64,000 bases of DNA from the NCBI RefSeq assembly GCF_025949695.1, contig NZ_JAPDFL010000001.1:519001-583000 (forward strand), read 5' to 3'. The stretch's first letter is position 1, and every line of letters starts with the position of its first letter. This DNA comes from Pararhodobacter zhoushanensis. GTDB lineage: Bacteria; Pseudomonadota; Alphaproteobacteria; Rhodobacterales; Rhodobacteraceae. The notes beneath the pieces were generated by a model. The model was not told the DNA's origin, made no database searches, and saw only the letters and a list, made by a program, of their open reading frames with translations. Made by a program: the position numbers and the translations under genes. Positions 47,797 through 58,130 of this stretch are shown one piece after another.

Positions 47797-48507
47797 ATGC
47801 GTCCTTCTGGAAGACACTTAGATGAAATGCGGGCAGTTTCAATCGAAACCGGCGTGATGCGGCATGCTGAGGGCTCGTGCCTGATCAAAGTCGGCAACAC
47901 GCATGTTTTGTGCACGGCCTCGGTTGAAGAGCGCACGCCGCCGTTTTTGAAGAACACCGGGCTGGGCTGGGTGACGGCAGAGTATGGCATGCTGCCGCGC
48001 GCCACCAACACGCGCAACCGTCGCGAGGCAGCGCAGGGCAAGCAGGGCGGAAGAACGGTTGAAATTCAACGTCTTATCGGTCGGTCACTGCGCGCGGGGA
48101 TTGACCGTTCGGCACTGGGTGAGCGGCAGATCACTGTCGACTGCGACGTGATCCAGGCGGATGGCGGCACGCGCTGCGCGTCGATCACCGGCGGCTGGGT
48201 GGCGCTGCGGCTGGCGATCAACACGCTGATGAAGACCGGTGCGATCAAGTCGGACCCGATGATCGGGCATGTCGCGGCGGTTTCTTGCGGTATTTATGCC
48301 GGGCAGCCGGTGCTGGATCTGGATTACGATGAAGACAGCGTTGCCGGTGTCGACGGGAATTTCGTCATGCTGGACGACGGGCGCCTGATCGAAGTGCAGA
48401 TGTCGGGCGAAACGACGGTGTTTGGCCGTAGCGAACTGGGGACGATGCTGGATCTCGCGGAAAAAGGCATGGCCGGACTGGTGGCAGCGCAAAAGGCGGC
48501 GTTGTGA
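47797..48507 (+). CDS. rph: Ribonuclease PH
   Basis: The protein has 236 residues: a 3'-to-5' phosphorolytic exoribonuclease that trims tRNA 3' ends. It has [20 protein letters not shown], the RNase PH core [40 protein letters not shown] and [20 protein letters not shown] (active-site Asp). AGAGGA precedes the ATG. Its stop overlaps the rdgB start by GTGA. The pair rph-rdgB followed by hemW is standard in alphaproteobacteria. Confidence 0.96.
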   Translation: MRPSGRHLDEMRAVSIETGVMRHAEGSCLIKVGNTHVLCTASVEERTPPFLKNTGLGWVTAEYGMLPRATNTRNRREAAQGKQGGRTVEIQRLIGRSLRAGIDRSALGERQITVDCDVIQADGGTRCASITGGWVALRLAINTLMKTGAIKSDPMIGHVAAVSCGIYAGQPVLDLDYDEDSVAGVDGNFVMLDDGRLIEVQMSGETTVFGRSELGTMLDLAEKGMAGLVAAQKAAL

Positions 48508-49103
48508 GCCTGGCGGGCACCACCCTGCTGTTCGCGACGCATAACGCGGGCAAGGTTGAAGAAATGCGGCAACTGCTGTCTCCCTACGGGGTGACAGTGG
48601 TGTCCGCTGCCGAGCGCGGTTTGCCCGAACCGGAAGAGACCGAAGACAGCTTTGTCGGCAACGCGCGGATCAAGGCCCACGCCGCCGCGAAGGCGACGGG
48701 GTTGGTGGTGTTGGCCGACGACTCGGGGCTGTGCGTCGATGCGCTGGACGGCGCGCCCGGGGTCTATACGGCCGACTGGGCGGAAGGGCCTGGCGGACGG
48801 GATTTCATGCGGGCAATGGAGAAGACACGCGCGGCTTTGGGCGACGCGCCAGAACCTTGGGGCGCCGAGTTTCGCTGCACACTGGTGATGGCGTGGCCGG
48901 ACGGGACGGATGAGGTTTATGAAGGCGTCGTTCGCGGCACTTTGGTTTGGCCCATCCGTGGCGCGCAGGGGCATGGGTATGACCCGATGTTCGTGCCCGA
49001 GGGCGAGGATGTGACCTTTGCCGAGATGACCGCAGCGCAAAAGAATGCGTTGTCCCATCGCGCACGCGCGTTGCAGGCACTCATCGGGGCTCGTTTCACG
49101 TGA
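48504..49103 (+). CDS. rdgB: XTP/dITP pyrophosphatase (RdgB/HAM1)
   Basis: The protein has 199 residues from a GTG start. [20 protein letters not shown] is the N-terminal nucleotide-binding loop, [20 protein letters not shown] and [20 protein letters not shown] the active site, and [20 protein letters not shown] the C-terminal signature. It removes non-canonical purine nucleotides such as ITP and XTP. Its last codons and stop lie within a parS-type palindrome shared with the hemW start. Confidence 0.95.
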   Translation: MSLAGTTLLFATHNAGKVEEMRQLLSPYGVTVVSAAERGLPEPEETEDSFVGNARIKAHAAAKATGLVVLADDSGLCVDALDGAPGVYTADWAEGPGGRDFMRAMEKTRAALGDAPEPWGAEFRCTLVMAWPDGTDEVYEGVVRGTLVWPIRGAQGHGYDPMFVPEGEDVTFAEMTAAQKNALSHRARALQALIGARFT

Positions 49104-49107
49104 AACA
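49092..49107. promoter_or_regulatory. parS site 1 (ParB binding)
   Basis: CGTTTCACGTGAAACA matches the universal parS palindrome TGTTTCACGTGAAACA at 15 of 16 positions; the inner 14 bases are a perfect palindrome. It spans the rdgB stop and the hemW start. It is about 2 kb from parB and 8 kb from the presumed oriC. Confidence 0.85.
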
Positions 49108-50263
49108 CTCCGGCCCGGATGATTGGCGAAACGGCGGGTTTGGGCTGTACGTCCACTGGCCGTTTTGCGCGGCCAAGTGCCCGTATTGCGATTTCAACAG
49201 CCATGTGGCCAAGGAAATCACCCATGACGCGTGGCGCGAGGCCTACGTGGCCGAGATCGCGCGATGGGCTGAACGGACGCCGGGGCGCGTGCTGACGTCG
49301 ATCTTTTTCGGCGGTGGCACCCCGTCGCTGATGGAGCCCGAGACGGTTGCGGCGGTGATCGATGCAGCCAAGACGGCGTGGACCCCGGCCAATGATCTGG
49401 AAATCACGCTGGAAGCGAATCCCACATCCGTCGAGATGGGCCGATTTCAAGGCTTTGCGGATGCCGGGGTGAACCGGGTCTCACTGGGCGTGCAGGCACT
49501 GGATGACGAGGCCTTGCGGCTGTTGGGTCGTCGGCACAGCGTGGCTGAGGCGATGGCGGCCTGGGATGTGGCGAATACGGTCTTTTCACGCACCAGTCTG
49601 GATCTGATCTACGCACGCCAGTTTCAGGAACAAGAGGCGTGGCGGCGTGAGTTGACCACCGCCTTGTCCCTGAAGCCGACGCATCTGTCGCTGTACCAAC
49701 TGACCATTGAAGACGGCACCGCGTTTGGCGATCGGTGGGCGAACGGAAAGCTGCCCGGCCTGCCGAGCGAAGACCGGGGCGCCGACCTGTGGGACATTAC
49801 CCAAGACATGTGCGGATCTGCCGGTTTGATGGCCTATGAGGTTTCGAATCATGCCGTTGCGGGCGAGGAATCGCGCCACAATCAGGTCTACTGGCGCTAT
49901 GGCGATTATGTCGGCATCGGGCCGGGCGCGCATGGACGGATCTCATCCCCGCGCGGACGGAGCGCGACCGTTGCCGAGCGCGCGCCGATTGGGTGGTTGA
50001 GTTCCATTCAGAAGCGCAGCCCAGCGGTCGATGAAAGCGCCATCGAGCCCGAAGAACAGGCCATGGAATACCTGATGATGGGGATGCGTCTGTCGGAAGG
50101 GATAGATCTTGAGCGCTTTGCCCAGATGAAAGGCCGTCCCCTTGAGGAGACGGCCGTGGTTCAACTGGAAGAGTTGGGTCTGGTCACGCGGAAAGACGGG
50201 CGCTTGGCGGTGACGGCATCTGGCAGACCGGTGCTCAACAGCGTGCTGCGCGCCCTGTTCTGA
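49100..50263 (+). CDS. hemW: Radical SAM heme chaperone HemW
   Basis: The protein has 387 residues. The radical SAM cluster motif is LYVHWPFCAAKCPYCDFNSH (C23-x3-C27-x2-C30). FFGGGTPSLMEPETVAAVID and the SAM-binding EANPTSVEMGRFQGFADAGV follow. This family was long annotated as oxygen-independent coproporphyrinogen oxidase, but it lacks the fourth N-terminal Cys of HemN, and its E. coli and Lactococcus members deliver heme to respiratory proteins. The start is a GTG embedded in parS site 1, overlapping the rdgB stop. Confidence 0.92.
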   Translation: MKHSGPDDWRNGGFGLYVHWPFCAAKCPYCDFNSHVAKEITHDAWREAYVAEIARWAERTPGRVLTSIFFGGGTPSLMEPETVAAVIDAAKTAWTPANDLEITLEANPTSVEMGRFQGFADAGVNRVSLGVQALDDEALRLLGRRHSVAEAMAAWDVANTVFSRTSLDLIYARQFQEQEAWRRELTTALSLKPTHLSLYQLTIEDGTAFGDRWANGKLPGLPSEDRGADLWDITQDMCGSAGLMAYEVSNHAVAGEESRHNQVYWRYGDYVGIGPGAHGRISSPRGRSATVAERAPIGWLSSIQKRSPAVDESAIEPEEQAMEYLMMGMRLSEGIDLERFAQMKGRPLEETAVVQLEELGLVTRKDGRLAVTASGRPVLNSVLRALF

Positions 50264-50269
50264 GGCGTG

Positions 50270-51182
50270 TCAGCGCACCGAGGACAAAAGTTGGCAGAGT
50301 TGGTCGAGTTGATCGAGCGTCTTGTACCGGATCGTCACCTGCCCCTCGCCCCCTGCCCTATGGTCAATGACCACGCCCATCTGCAGATTGGCTGAGAGAT
50401 CTTCCTCAAGCGCACGCGTGTCCGCGTCTTTCTGTCGGTTCTCACGCGGGGAATTGGTGCTGGTGCGCGGGTTGGTGGCGATGCGGCGCGCGAGGTCTTC
50501 GGTTTCGCGTACCGAGAGCCCTTCACCGGCCACCTTCAGTGCCAGCGCAATCGGGTTTTCGGCAGTGACCAGGGCGCGCGCGTGTCCGGCGCTGATCGTA
50601 CCGGCAATGACCATGTTCTGCACATCTTGCGGAAGGTTCAGCAATCTCAACAGGTTAGCGATGTGGCTGCGGCTCTTGCCAAGCGCCTCGGCGACGCGCT
50701 CCTGGGTATGGCCAAAGCGGTCAATCAGTTGCCGATAGCTGGCGGCCTCTTCAATCGCGTTCAATCCTTCGCGCTGGATGTTCTCGATAATTGCGACTTC
50801 GAGAACTTCCTGATCGTTGAACTCACGAATCAGAACAGGGATTTCGGCCAGTTGTGCCAATTGCGCCGCGCGCCAACGGCGTTCGCCGGCGACGATTTCA
50901 TACATCCCCGGCAGGTTCGGCGCGGGACGCACCACCAGCGGCTGAACGATGCCCTTCTCACGGATGGAATCAGACAGTTCTTTGAGCGCGCGCTCGTCAA
51001 ACTTGCGGCGCGGCTGATCGGGGTTTGCGCGAATTGATTCAACAGGGAGCGAGATCGACGTTGCGCCGCTGAACTTCCTTCGGTGTGAGAGGGTCGTTAA
51101 CCCCCGCATCGATGCCAATATCGGCCATCAGCGCGGTCAGACCACGGCCCAACCCGCGACGCTCTGGTTTCCGTTCGGTCAT
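50270..51182 (-). pseudogene. parB: Chromosome partitioning protein ParB, frameshifted (probable sequence error)
   Basis: ParB is the CTPase that loads at parS and spreads along DNA. The first frame from ATG 51182 encodes the characteristic N-terminus (RRGLGRGLTALMADIGID, which stimulates ParA) up to EVQRRNVD. It breaks at GATCTCG (minus strand 51056-51050). The remainder follows in another frame: LPVESIRANPDQPRRKF, the CTP-binding [32 protein letters not shown] and the helix-turn-helix RVAEALGKSRSHIANLLRLL. Removing one base gives NVDSLPVESIRANP and a 303-residue protein. As written, the N-terminal frame stops after VDLAPC. It lies just behind parA. Confidence 0.92.
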
Positions 51183-51183
51183 G

Positions 51184-51978
51184 TCAGGCTTCCTCACGCA
51201 GATCGTGGTTATTCTTCAGGAACTCCCGCGCAAAGGCACGGTAGGCCATCGATCCTTTGGACAGTGGATCATAGGTCAAAGCGGGAACCGCAAAAGACGG
51301 CGCTTCGCTGAGGCGGACGTTCCGCGGAATCACGGTTTCATAGACCAAAGCGCCCAGCGTATCGCGGGCGTCGCGTTCGACCTGTTGCGACAGATTGTTG
51401 CGTTGATCGTGCATGGTGAGCAAAACACCTTCAACGCGCAGGTCGGGATTGGCCGTTTGCCGGATCTCACGGATGGTGAGCATCAACTGTGACAGGCCTT
51501 CGAGCGCAAAAAACTCGCTCTGCAGCGGGATCAACACCGCATGCGACGCGACCAACGCATTTACGGTGAGCAGATTCAGCGACGGCGGGCAGTCAATCAG
51601 GATGTAATCGAAGGCAAACGGTGCAAGCGACGCACTGGCGAGTCCATCGCGCAACAGATAGCTGCGTTTGTTGACGTTATAGAGCTGAACGTCAGAAGAG
51701 GACAGTTCCGTCGTGGAAGGGATGACGTAGACGCCCTGCGTTTCGGTCTGAACCACGACAGAGCCCGGGTCAGCATCCCCGAGCAACAGGTCATAGATTG
51801 TCCGGCTACGCTGATCCAGACCGATGCCAAGACCGGTCGACGCGTTGCCCTGGGGATCCATATCGACGACAAGCACCCGCTTTCCAAGCTCTGCGAGACT
51901 CGCCGCGAGATTGATGGCCGTCGTCGTCTTGGCGACTCCGCCCTTTTGGTTGGCGATGGCTATCGTCTTCATGTTCAT
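51184..51978 (-). CDS. parA: Chromosome partitioning ATPase ParA (Soj)
   Basis: The protein has 264 residues. The deviant Walker A is IAIANQKGGVAKTTTAINLA (with the signature Lys before GG), followed by VLVVDMDPQGNASTGLGI (Walker A') and YILIDCPPSLNLLTVNAL (Walker B). It drives segregation of ParB-parS complexes through nucleoid binding. The start ATG at 51978 overlaps the rsmG stop; a second ATG lies two codons later. It is followed by parB one base after its stop. Confidence 0.95.
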   Translation of the reverse strand: MNMKTIAIANQKGGVAKTTTAINLAASLAELGKRVLVVDMDPQGNASTGLGIGLDQRSRTIYDLLLGDADPGSVVVQTETQGVYVIPSTTELSSSDVQLYNVNKRSYLLRDGLASASLAPFAFDYILIDCPPSLNLLTVNALVASHAVLIPLQSEFFALEGLSQLMLTIREIRQTANPDLRVEGVLLTMHDQRNNLSQQVERDARDTLGALVYETVIPRNVRLSEAPSFAVPALTYDPLSKGSMAYRAFAREFLKNNHDLREEA

Positions 51979-52622
51979 ATGTCCAATGGTCGCAGGTCGC
52001 GTACAATCAGGATCGTGCTGTCGGGGTCCGCTTGGCTTGGTCGGGTCACATAGTCGAAGTGCCACGATTGCTGCGCTGCTTCAACCTCTTGTGCATGGTT
52101 GCGTCCCTTTGGCAGCAGCGCAATCCCCCCTGCGGCCATATGGCGGTGACAGTAAGACAGCAAGAGCGGCAGCGGTGCCAGTGCCCGGGCGGAAACGATA
52201 TCGGCATTGGCGGGGTCGGCCTCTTCAAGGCGGGCGCGCCTGACCGTGACCGGCAGGTCAAGGTCGCGCGAAATCGTCGCCAGAAACGCTGCTTTTCGGG
52301 CGTCGGATTCGATGAGGGTAAAGCTGGCGTCGGGATTTTGTTCCTTGCTCAGAATAGCGACAACCATCCCCGGCAATCCCCCGCCCGACCCCATGTCGCA
52401 CCAGCGCCGAAACTTTGGTGGTGCGTGCGTGAAGAGTTGGGCAGAATCCAGGATGTGCCGGTTCCAGATGTCGCTATGGGTCGACTTTGCGACAAGATTT
52501 ATGGTCTGCGACCACTTCAACAGGGCTTGAACATACGCCTCAAGCCGCACTTGTGTTTCACGTGAAACATCCACGGCCCGCCATTCCTCAGGCTTCAAGG
52601 CTGCGTTCCGTCTGCTCGGCAA
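51975..52622 (-). CDS. rsmG: 16S rRNA (guanine527-N7)-methyltransferase RsmG
   Basis: The protein has 215 residues. DVSRETQVRLEAYVQALLKW and INLVAKSTHSDIWNRHILDS are the family N-terminal motifs; CDMGSGGGLPGMVVAIL is the SAM loop; SFTLIESDARKAAFLATISR and IVSARALAPLPLLLSYCHRH complete the fold. It methylates G527 in the 530 loop; loss gives low-level streptomycin resistance in many bacteria. The ATG at 52622 overlaps mnmG by 35 bp. A GTG at 52574 with GAGGAA upstream is a credible alternative start. The DVSRET codons lie within parS site 2. Confidence 0.93.
   Translation of the reverse strand: MPSRRNAALKPEEWRAVDVSRETQVRLEAYVQALLKWSQTINLVAKSTHSDIWNRHILDSAQLFTHAPPKFRRWCDMGSGGGLPGMVVAILSKEQNPDASFTLIESDARKAAFLATISRDLDLPVTVRRARLEEADPANADIVSARALAPLPLLLSYCHRHMAAGGIALLPKGRNHAQEVEAAQQSWHFDYVTRPSQADPDSTILIVRDLRPLDI
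52554..52569. promoter_or_regulatory. parS site 2 (ParB binding)
   Basis: TGTTTCACGTGAAACA, a perfect 16-base match to the consensus parS palindrome. It lies in the 5' coding part of rsmG, where it encodes VSRET on the gene's own strand. It is 1.4 kb from parB. Confidence 0.93.
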
Positions 52623-54459
52623 TCTTCAGATGCGCCATGATGGTGATCAGGGCGGCGGGCGTCATGCCTTCAATGGCACCGGCATCGCCAATCGTTCGCG
52701 GACGGTGTGCTGACAGCTTTTTCTGCAATTCGCTGGAGAGGGACGGCAGTGCCGTATAGCTGAACCACGCGGGAATCGGCGTTCCGGCTTCGCGCTTGAG
52801 CTGCTCGGCCTCTTTCACCTGCCGCACCAGATAGGGCGCGTAGAACGCCTCACGCGCTGCCTGTTCAAGGTCATCGCGGCGGGCGTCCGGGAAGACCGCC
52901 ATCAGCGCGCTCACATCACGCCCCTCACCCAAAGCCTGGCCTGCAAATTCAAGATACGAGCGTTTCTGCCCGTCTCTCGGGGGCACGATGCCAATCTGCT
53001 CGTAATCGCTTTTGGGTGGTGCCGATGCGGACAGTTCAATTTTGAGGTCGGCAATCCGGCTGCATTTGCGCTCAAACCCGTTCTGACGCTCTTCCGTCAC
53101 CAAGCCACCAGCGGCGCCAATCGGCGTCAGGCGCTGATCAGCGTTGTCAGCCCGCAAACTCAATCGGTACTCGGCGCGTGAGGTGAACATTCGATACGGC
53201 TCGGTCACGCCACGCGTCACCAGATCATCGATCATGACGCCAATATAGCTGTCGAACCGGGTGAGCGTGACCGCGTCCGAGTCCATGGCAACAGCAGCGG
53301 CGTTCGCGCCCGCAAGCAGACCCTGAGCGCCCGCTTCTTCGTACCCGGTTGTCCCATTGATCTGTCCGGCAAGAAACAAACCCGGAAGCGCCTTCAGCTG
53401 CAAACCGCGGTCCAGCCCGCGCGGATCGAGGTAATCGTATTCGATCGCGTAGCCAAACTGCAGGATCTCGACGGACTCCAAGCCTTTGATCGACCGAAGA
53501 AAATTAGTCTGAACCTCTTTTGGTAGCGACGTCGAAATCCCATTCGGATAGACCGAATTGTCGTCCAGGCCCTCAGGCTCCAGAAAGACGTTATGCGAAT
53601 CCTTATCGGCGAAACGCGTTACTTTGTCCTCAACCGATGGACAATACCGTGGTCCGATCCCGGTGATGTTACCCGACCGCATCGCCGACAAATGCAGGTT
53701 CTCGCGGATGATCTGGTGCGTCACGTCGTTTGTCGCAGTAACGCCGCAGGCAATCTGCCTGGCCTCAGGCTGCGTGTTCAGGAACGACATCATCACCGGA
53801 TCCGCATCCCCTTCCTGCCGACCGACGACGCCCCAATCGATGGTTTTGCCATCCAACCGCGCCGGCGTGCCGGTTTTCAATCGCCCGACACCTTCAGCGA
53901 CATCGCGCAGTCTGGTGCCAAGCAAATCAGCTGCCTTTGCCCCACGCCGCCCCGCTGAAATACGCTCGGTCCCGATATGTATCTCGCCGCGCAGGAAGGT
54001 ACCGGTTGTCAGGACGACGGCGCAGGCCTTGATGACACTCTCGTCGGCCAAAAGAACGCCGATAACGCGGCCGGCTTCCATGACCAGATCGACCACTTCG
54101 CCTTCAAGCACCTCCAGCGACGGCTGCGCCTGAACATAGCGCTGGGTAAACTCGGCGTAGCGCCGTCGATCGGCCTGAACTCTGGGCCCCTGAACGGCCG
54201 GACCGCGTGACCGGTTCAGCAGCCGATACTGGATCCCGGCATAATCCGCCGCCAATCCCATCATCCCGCCAAGCGCGTCGATCTCGCGCACCAGATGCCC
54301 TTTGCCGATACCGCCAATCGCTGGGTTGCACGACATGACGCCCAGATCGCTGACACGAAACGTGATCAACGCTGTGCGCGCGCCGCGCCGGGCAGCCGCC
54401 AGGGCCGCTTCAACGCCCGCGTGACCTCCGCCGACGACAATCACGTCATAATGTTTCAC
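52588..54459 (-). CDS. mnmG: tRNA uridine-5-carboxymethylaminomethyl modification enzyme MnmG (GidA)
   Basis: The protein has 623 residues. The FAD-binding start is YDVIVVGGGHAGVEAALAAA. Family motifs MSCNPAIGGIGKGHLVREID, GPRVQADRRRYAEFTQRYVQ, YCPSVEDKVTRFADKDSHN and GYEEAGAQGLLAGANAAA follow. With MnmE it installs cmnm5 on the wobble uridine of several tRNAs. The start is a GTG (54459) lying within parS site 3, with AGGGG ten bases upstream. It stands 13 bp behind the corrected mnmE stop. Confidence 0.95.
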   Translation of the reverse strand: MKHYDVIVVGGGHAGVEAALAAARRGARTALITFRVSDLGVMSCNPAIGGIGKGHLVREIDALGGMMGLAADYAGIQYRLLNRSRGPAVQGPRVQADRRRYAEFTQRYVQAQPSLEVLEGEVVDLVMEAGRVIGVLLADESVIKACAVVLTTGTFLRGEIHIGTERISAGRRGAKAADLLGTRLRDVAEGVGRLKTGTPARLDGKTIDWGVVGRQEGDADPVMMSFLNTQPEARQIACGVTATNDVTHQIIRENLHLSAMRSGNITGIGPRYCPSVEDKVTRFADKDSHNVFLEPEGLDDNSVYPNGISTSLPKEVQTNFLRSIKGLESVEILQFGYAIEYDYLDPRGLDRGLQLKALPGLFLAGQINGTTGYEEAGAQGLLAGANAAAVAMDSDAVTLTRFDSYIGVMIDDLVTRGVTEPYRMFTSRAEYRLSLRADNADQRLTPIGAAGGLVTEERQNGFERKCSRIADLKIELSASAPPKSDYEQIGIVPPRDGQKRSYLEFAGQALGEGRDVSALMAVFPDARRDDLEQAAREAFYAPYLVRQVKEAEQLKREAGTPIPAWFSYTALPSLSSELQKKLSAHRPRTIGDAGAIEGMTPAALITIMAHLKIAEQTERSLEA

Positions 54460-54467
54460 GTGAAACG
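54452..54467. promoter_or_regulatory. parS site 3 (ParB binding)
   Basis: TGTTTCACGTGAAACG matches parS at 15 of 16 positions, with a perfect inner 14-base palindrome. It covers the mnmG start codon, and the conserved HVKH-type N-terminal codons are dictated by it. It is 3 kb from parB and about 3 kb from the presumed oriC. Confidence 0.85.
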
Positions 54468-54472
54468 AGCCC

Positions 54473-55751
54473 CTACTTGCCGATACAGAACGACGAAAAG
54501 ATTCTGCCCAAGCACATCTTCTACATCGACGCGCCCAATGATTCCATCCAAGGCGCGAACCGCCATCTTCACATCTTCTCCGACGAGGTCCCAACTCAAT
54601 CCCGACTCCAAGCCTGAAACCGCCGCGTTGATTCCGTCCCCCGCACGCGCCAGATTGCCGAAGTGTCGCTCGCGCGTAAAGACCGAGGAAGACGCCGCCC
54701 GCCCCCCAAGGCATTCCTCGATCGTCGCCAGCAACACGGCAACACCCGCGCCCGTCTTCGCCGAGATGCCGTCAAGCCCCCAGAGATCTGCCTTCGACAG
54801 CACGACGATATCGCCTGCAACAACACCAACCGGCTCTTCCCCCGGTTCGCTCAGCAGAAAGATCCGCAGATCCGCAGCCGCCGCGCGGGCGCGTCCACGT
54901 TCAATCCCGATTTGCTCGATCTCATCATCCGCGTCGCGCAACCCGGCCGTGTCAATCAACGTCACGGCAAGGCCACCAATCTCCATGCGAACCTCGATCA
55001 CATCCCGAGTGGTCCCGGCCCGCGAGGACGTAATAGCCGCATCGCGACCTGCTAACGCATTGAGAAGAGTTGATTTTCCGGCATTCACCTGCCCGACGAT
55101 CGCCACCTCGAATCCGCTGCGGACCGCTTCGGCGGCAGAGCGTCCGGCGATCTGCGCCGCCAAGCCAGCCTGCACCCGCACCAAGGGCGCCAGGACGAAC
55201 CCGGTCAGATCATCCGGCAGTTCTTCATCCGCGAAATCCAGTGCCGCTTCCAGCATCGCCAGCGCTTGCAACAAATCCTCACGCCAGCCATCAACAACAC
55301 GGCCCGCCGCCCCGTCCAGCACCGCCAGCGCCTGCTTTCGCTGTGCTTCGGTCTCGGCGTCGATCAGATCGGCCAGCGCTTCTACCTCGGTCAGATCCAG
55401 CCGGCCGGCCAGAAACGCCCGCTTGGTAAACTCACCCGCCGTTGCCGCGCGCACACCTTCTAGCGCCAGACAGGCCCGCAGAAGCGCTGAGACCACGGCC
55501 ACGCTGCCATGAACCTGAAATTCGCAGACCCGCTCACCGGTAAAGCTGCGCCCGTCCTCAAAGACCAGCACAAGCCCGCTGTCGATCTCGGCCCCGCTGG
55601 CATCGCGCAGCCGCGCCAGACGCGCCTCACGCTCGGGCGGAACACTCCCGGCCAGCGCCGCACAGACGTCCCAGGCCCGCGGCCCTGAGACGCGGACAAC
55701 AGCCACACCCGCGCGCCCCTGCGCGGTGGCCAGGGCAACGATCGTGTCCAT
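54473..55751 (-). CDS. mnmE: tRNA modification GTPase MnmE (TrmE), C-terminus frameshifted
   Basis: The protein has an N-terminal formyl-THF-binding domain ([20 protein letters not shown]), a helical domain, and a G domain with P-loop [20 protein letters not shown], switch [26 protein letters not shown] and SKAD. The family ends in an invariant C-I-G-K, whose Cys helps catalysis. As written, the end reads [19 protein letters not shown] and runs on into mnmG to 54456. Removing one A in CAGAATC (plus strand TT at 54502-54503) gives [13 protein letters not shown] and a stop at 54473, a 425-residue protein. I therefore end the gene there. Confidence 0.93.
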
Positions 55752-55775
55752 GAGAGCCTCCGAAAACCCGACGGA

Positions 55776-57048
<1,273 letters not shown>

Positions 57049-57533
57049 GGACAGCCCTCCACGATGCATCGACGCATCGGTTCTTCAGCAATGTAAATCG
57101 GGAAACACGGGCACCGGACGGCCCCGCTTTTCCAAACCTCTTAGGGAAAACGCAGATCCGAGTCAATCGGCCCGGTTCGGGCGCTACGACCCTCTTCCCT
57201 CTTCTAAAAAAGAAAGAATCTTAAAGGGTAGATGATGTAGTAGGGGCAGTGGATAACCACAGTTATGTGCTTACCCCCCAAACAATCCACAGCCCGTCTG
57301 AACTGAACTTGCCTGCAACATCCCATTCAAGTCGTTGACTCTGCGGCGTTAAGTGCCAGCGCCGTCCCCCCTGCCACCCCGGCGTCATCAATCCTTCACA
57401 GCCTGTTCACAGGCGTTATCCCGTGTGGAGAACTGCCCCTCGCGGCTTGACAAATGTGGGTACAACCGGCGATTTGGCCGCTGACACGCCTTGATCACAG
57501 CTTTGCCCCACGGCGCCGCACAGGGTTATCCCC
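57049..57533. other. Probable chromosomal replication origin (oriC)
   Basis: This is the longest non-coding stretch in the window. It contains DnaA-box-like nonamers with one mismatch to TTATCCACA: AGTGGATAA (57248-57256), TGTGGAGAA (57424-57432) and TTATCCCCA (57526-57534). Others have two mismatches (CAATCCACA at 57283-57291, TGTGGGTAC at 57455-57463). An AT-rich tract with CTTCTAAAAAAGAAAGAATC (57200-57219) could be the unwinding element. GANTC sites, targets of CcrM, occur at about 57149, 57215 and 57336. Genes on both sides point away from it. The promoter of rho should lie at its left end and that of maf at its right. Confidence 0.78.
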
Positions 57534-58130
57534 ATGTCTATCCTCACCCTTGCGTCCTCTTCCGCCATCCGCGCGACGCTTTTGCGCAACGCGGGCGTCG
57601 AGATTCAGCTCAAACCCGCCCGTATTGACGAGGACGGTCTGCGTGAGTCGCTGACCGCCGAGGGTGCCACCCCCCACGATATCGCTGACGCGCTGGCCGA
57701 GCATAAAGCCCTGCGCATCGCCTCTCGCGACCCTCAGGCGTTGGTTCTGGGCTGTGACCAACTGCTCGAATGTGACGGACAACTCTTTAACAAACCGTTA
57801 AATCCGCAGGACGCCCGCTGCCAGCTGACTGCCCTGCGCGGCAGAACGCACCGCCTGCACACCGCTGCCGTGCTGTATGCCCAAGGTCAGCCGGTCTGGC
57901 GGCATGTTTCCACGCCGCGGCTGACGATGCGAGACGTCTCTGACGCCTTCCTTGACAGCTATATTGCCGCCAATTGGGACGAGATCCGCCATTGTGTCGG
58001 CTGTTACCAGATCGAAGGGCCGGGCATCCGGCTGTTCAGCAAGATCGACGGCGACCTCTTCGCCATTCAGGGCCTGCCGCTGCTGGAACTGCTCGCCATT
58101 CTTACCCAACGCAAAGAGATCCCCGGATGA
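57534..58130 (+). CDS. maf: Maf family nucleotide pyrophosphatase
   Basis: The protein has 198 residues. LTLASSSAIRATLLRNAGVE is the Maf signature (SxSxxR), and VLGCDQLLECDGQLFNKPLN holds the catalytic Asp and the conserved Lys. Maf proteins hydrolyse dTTP/UTP or m7GTP and other modified NTPs. This divergent form, GCDQLLE in place of GADT, is the one found beside aroE in alphaproteobacteria; its substrate is not certain. The ATG overlaps a DnaA-box-like site. The stop overlaps the aroE start by ATGA. Confidence 0.93.
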   Translation: MSILTLASSSAIRATLLRNAGVEIQLKPARIDEDGLRESLTAEGATPHDIADALAEHKALRIASRDPQALVLGCDQLLECDGQLFNKPLNPQDARCQLTALRGRTHRLHTAAVLYAQGQPVWRHVSTPRLTMRDVSDAFLDSYIAANWDEIRHCVGCYQIEGPGIRLFSKIDGDLFAIQGLPLLELLAILTQRKEIPG

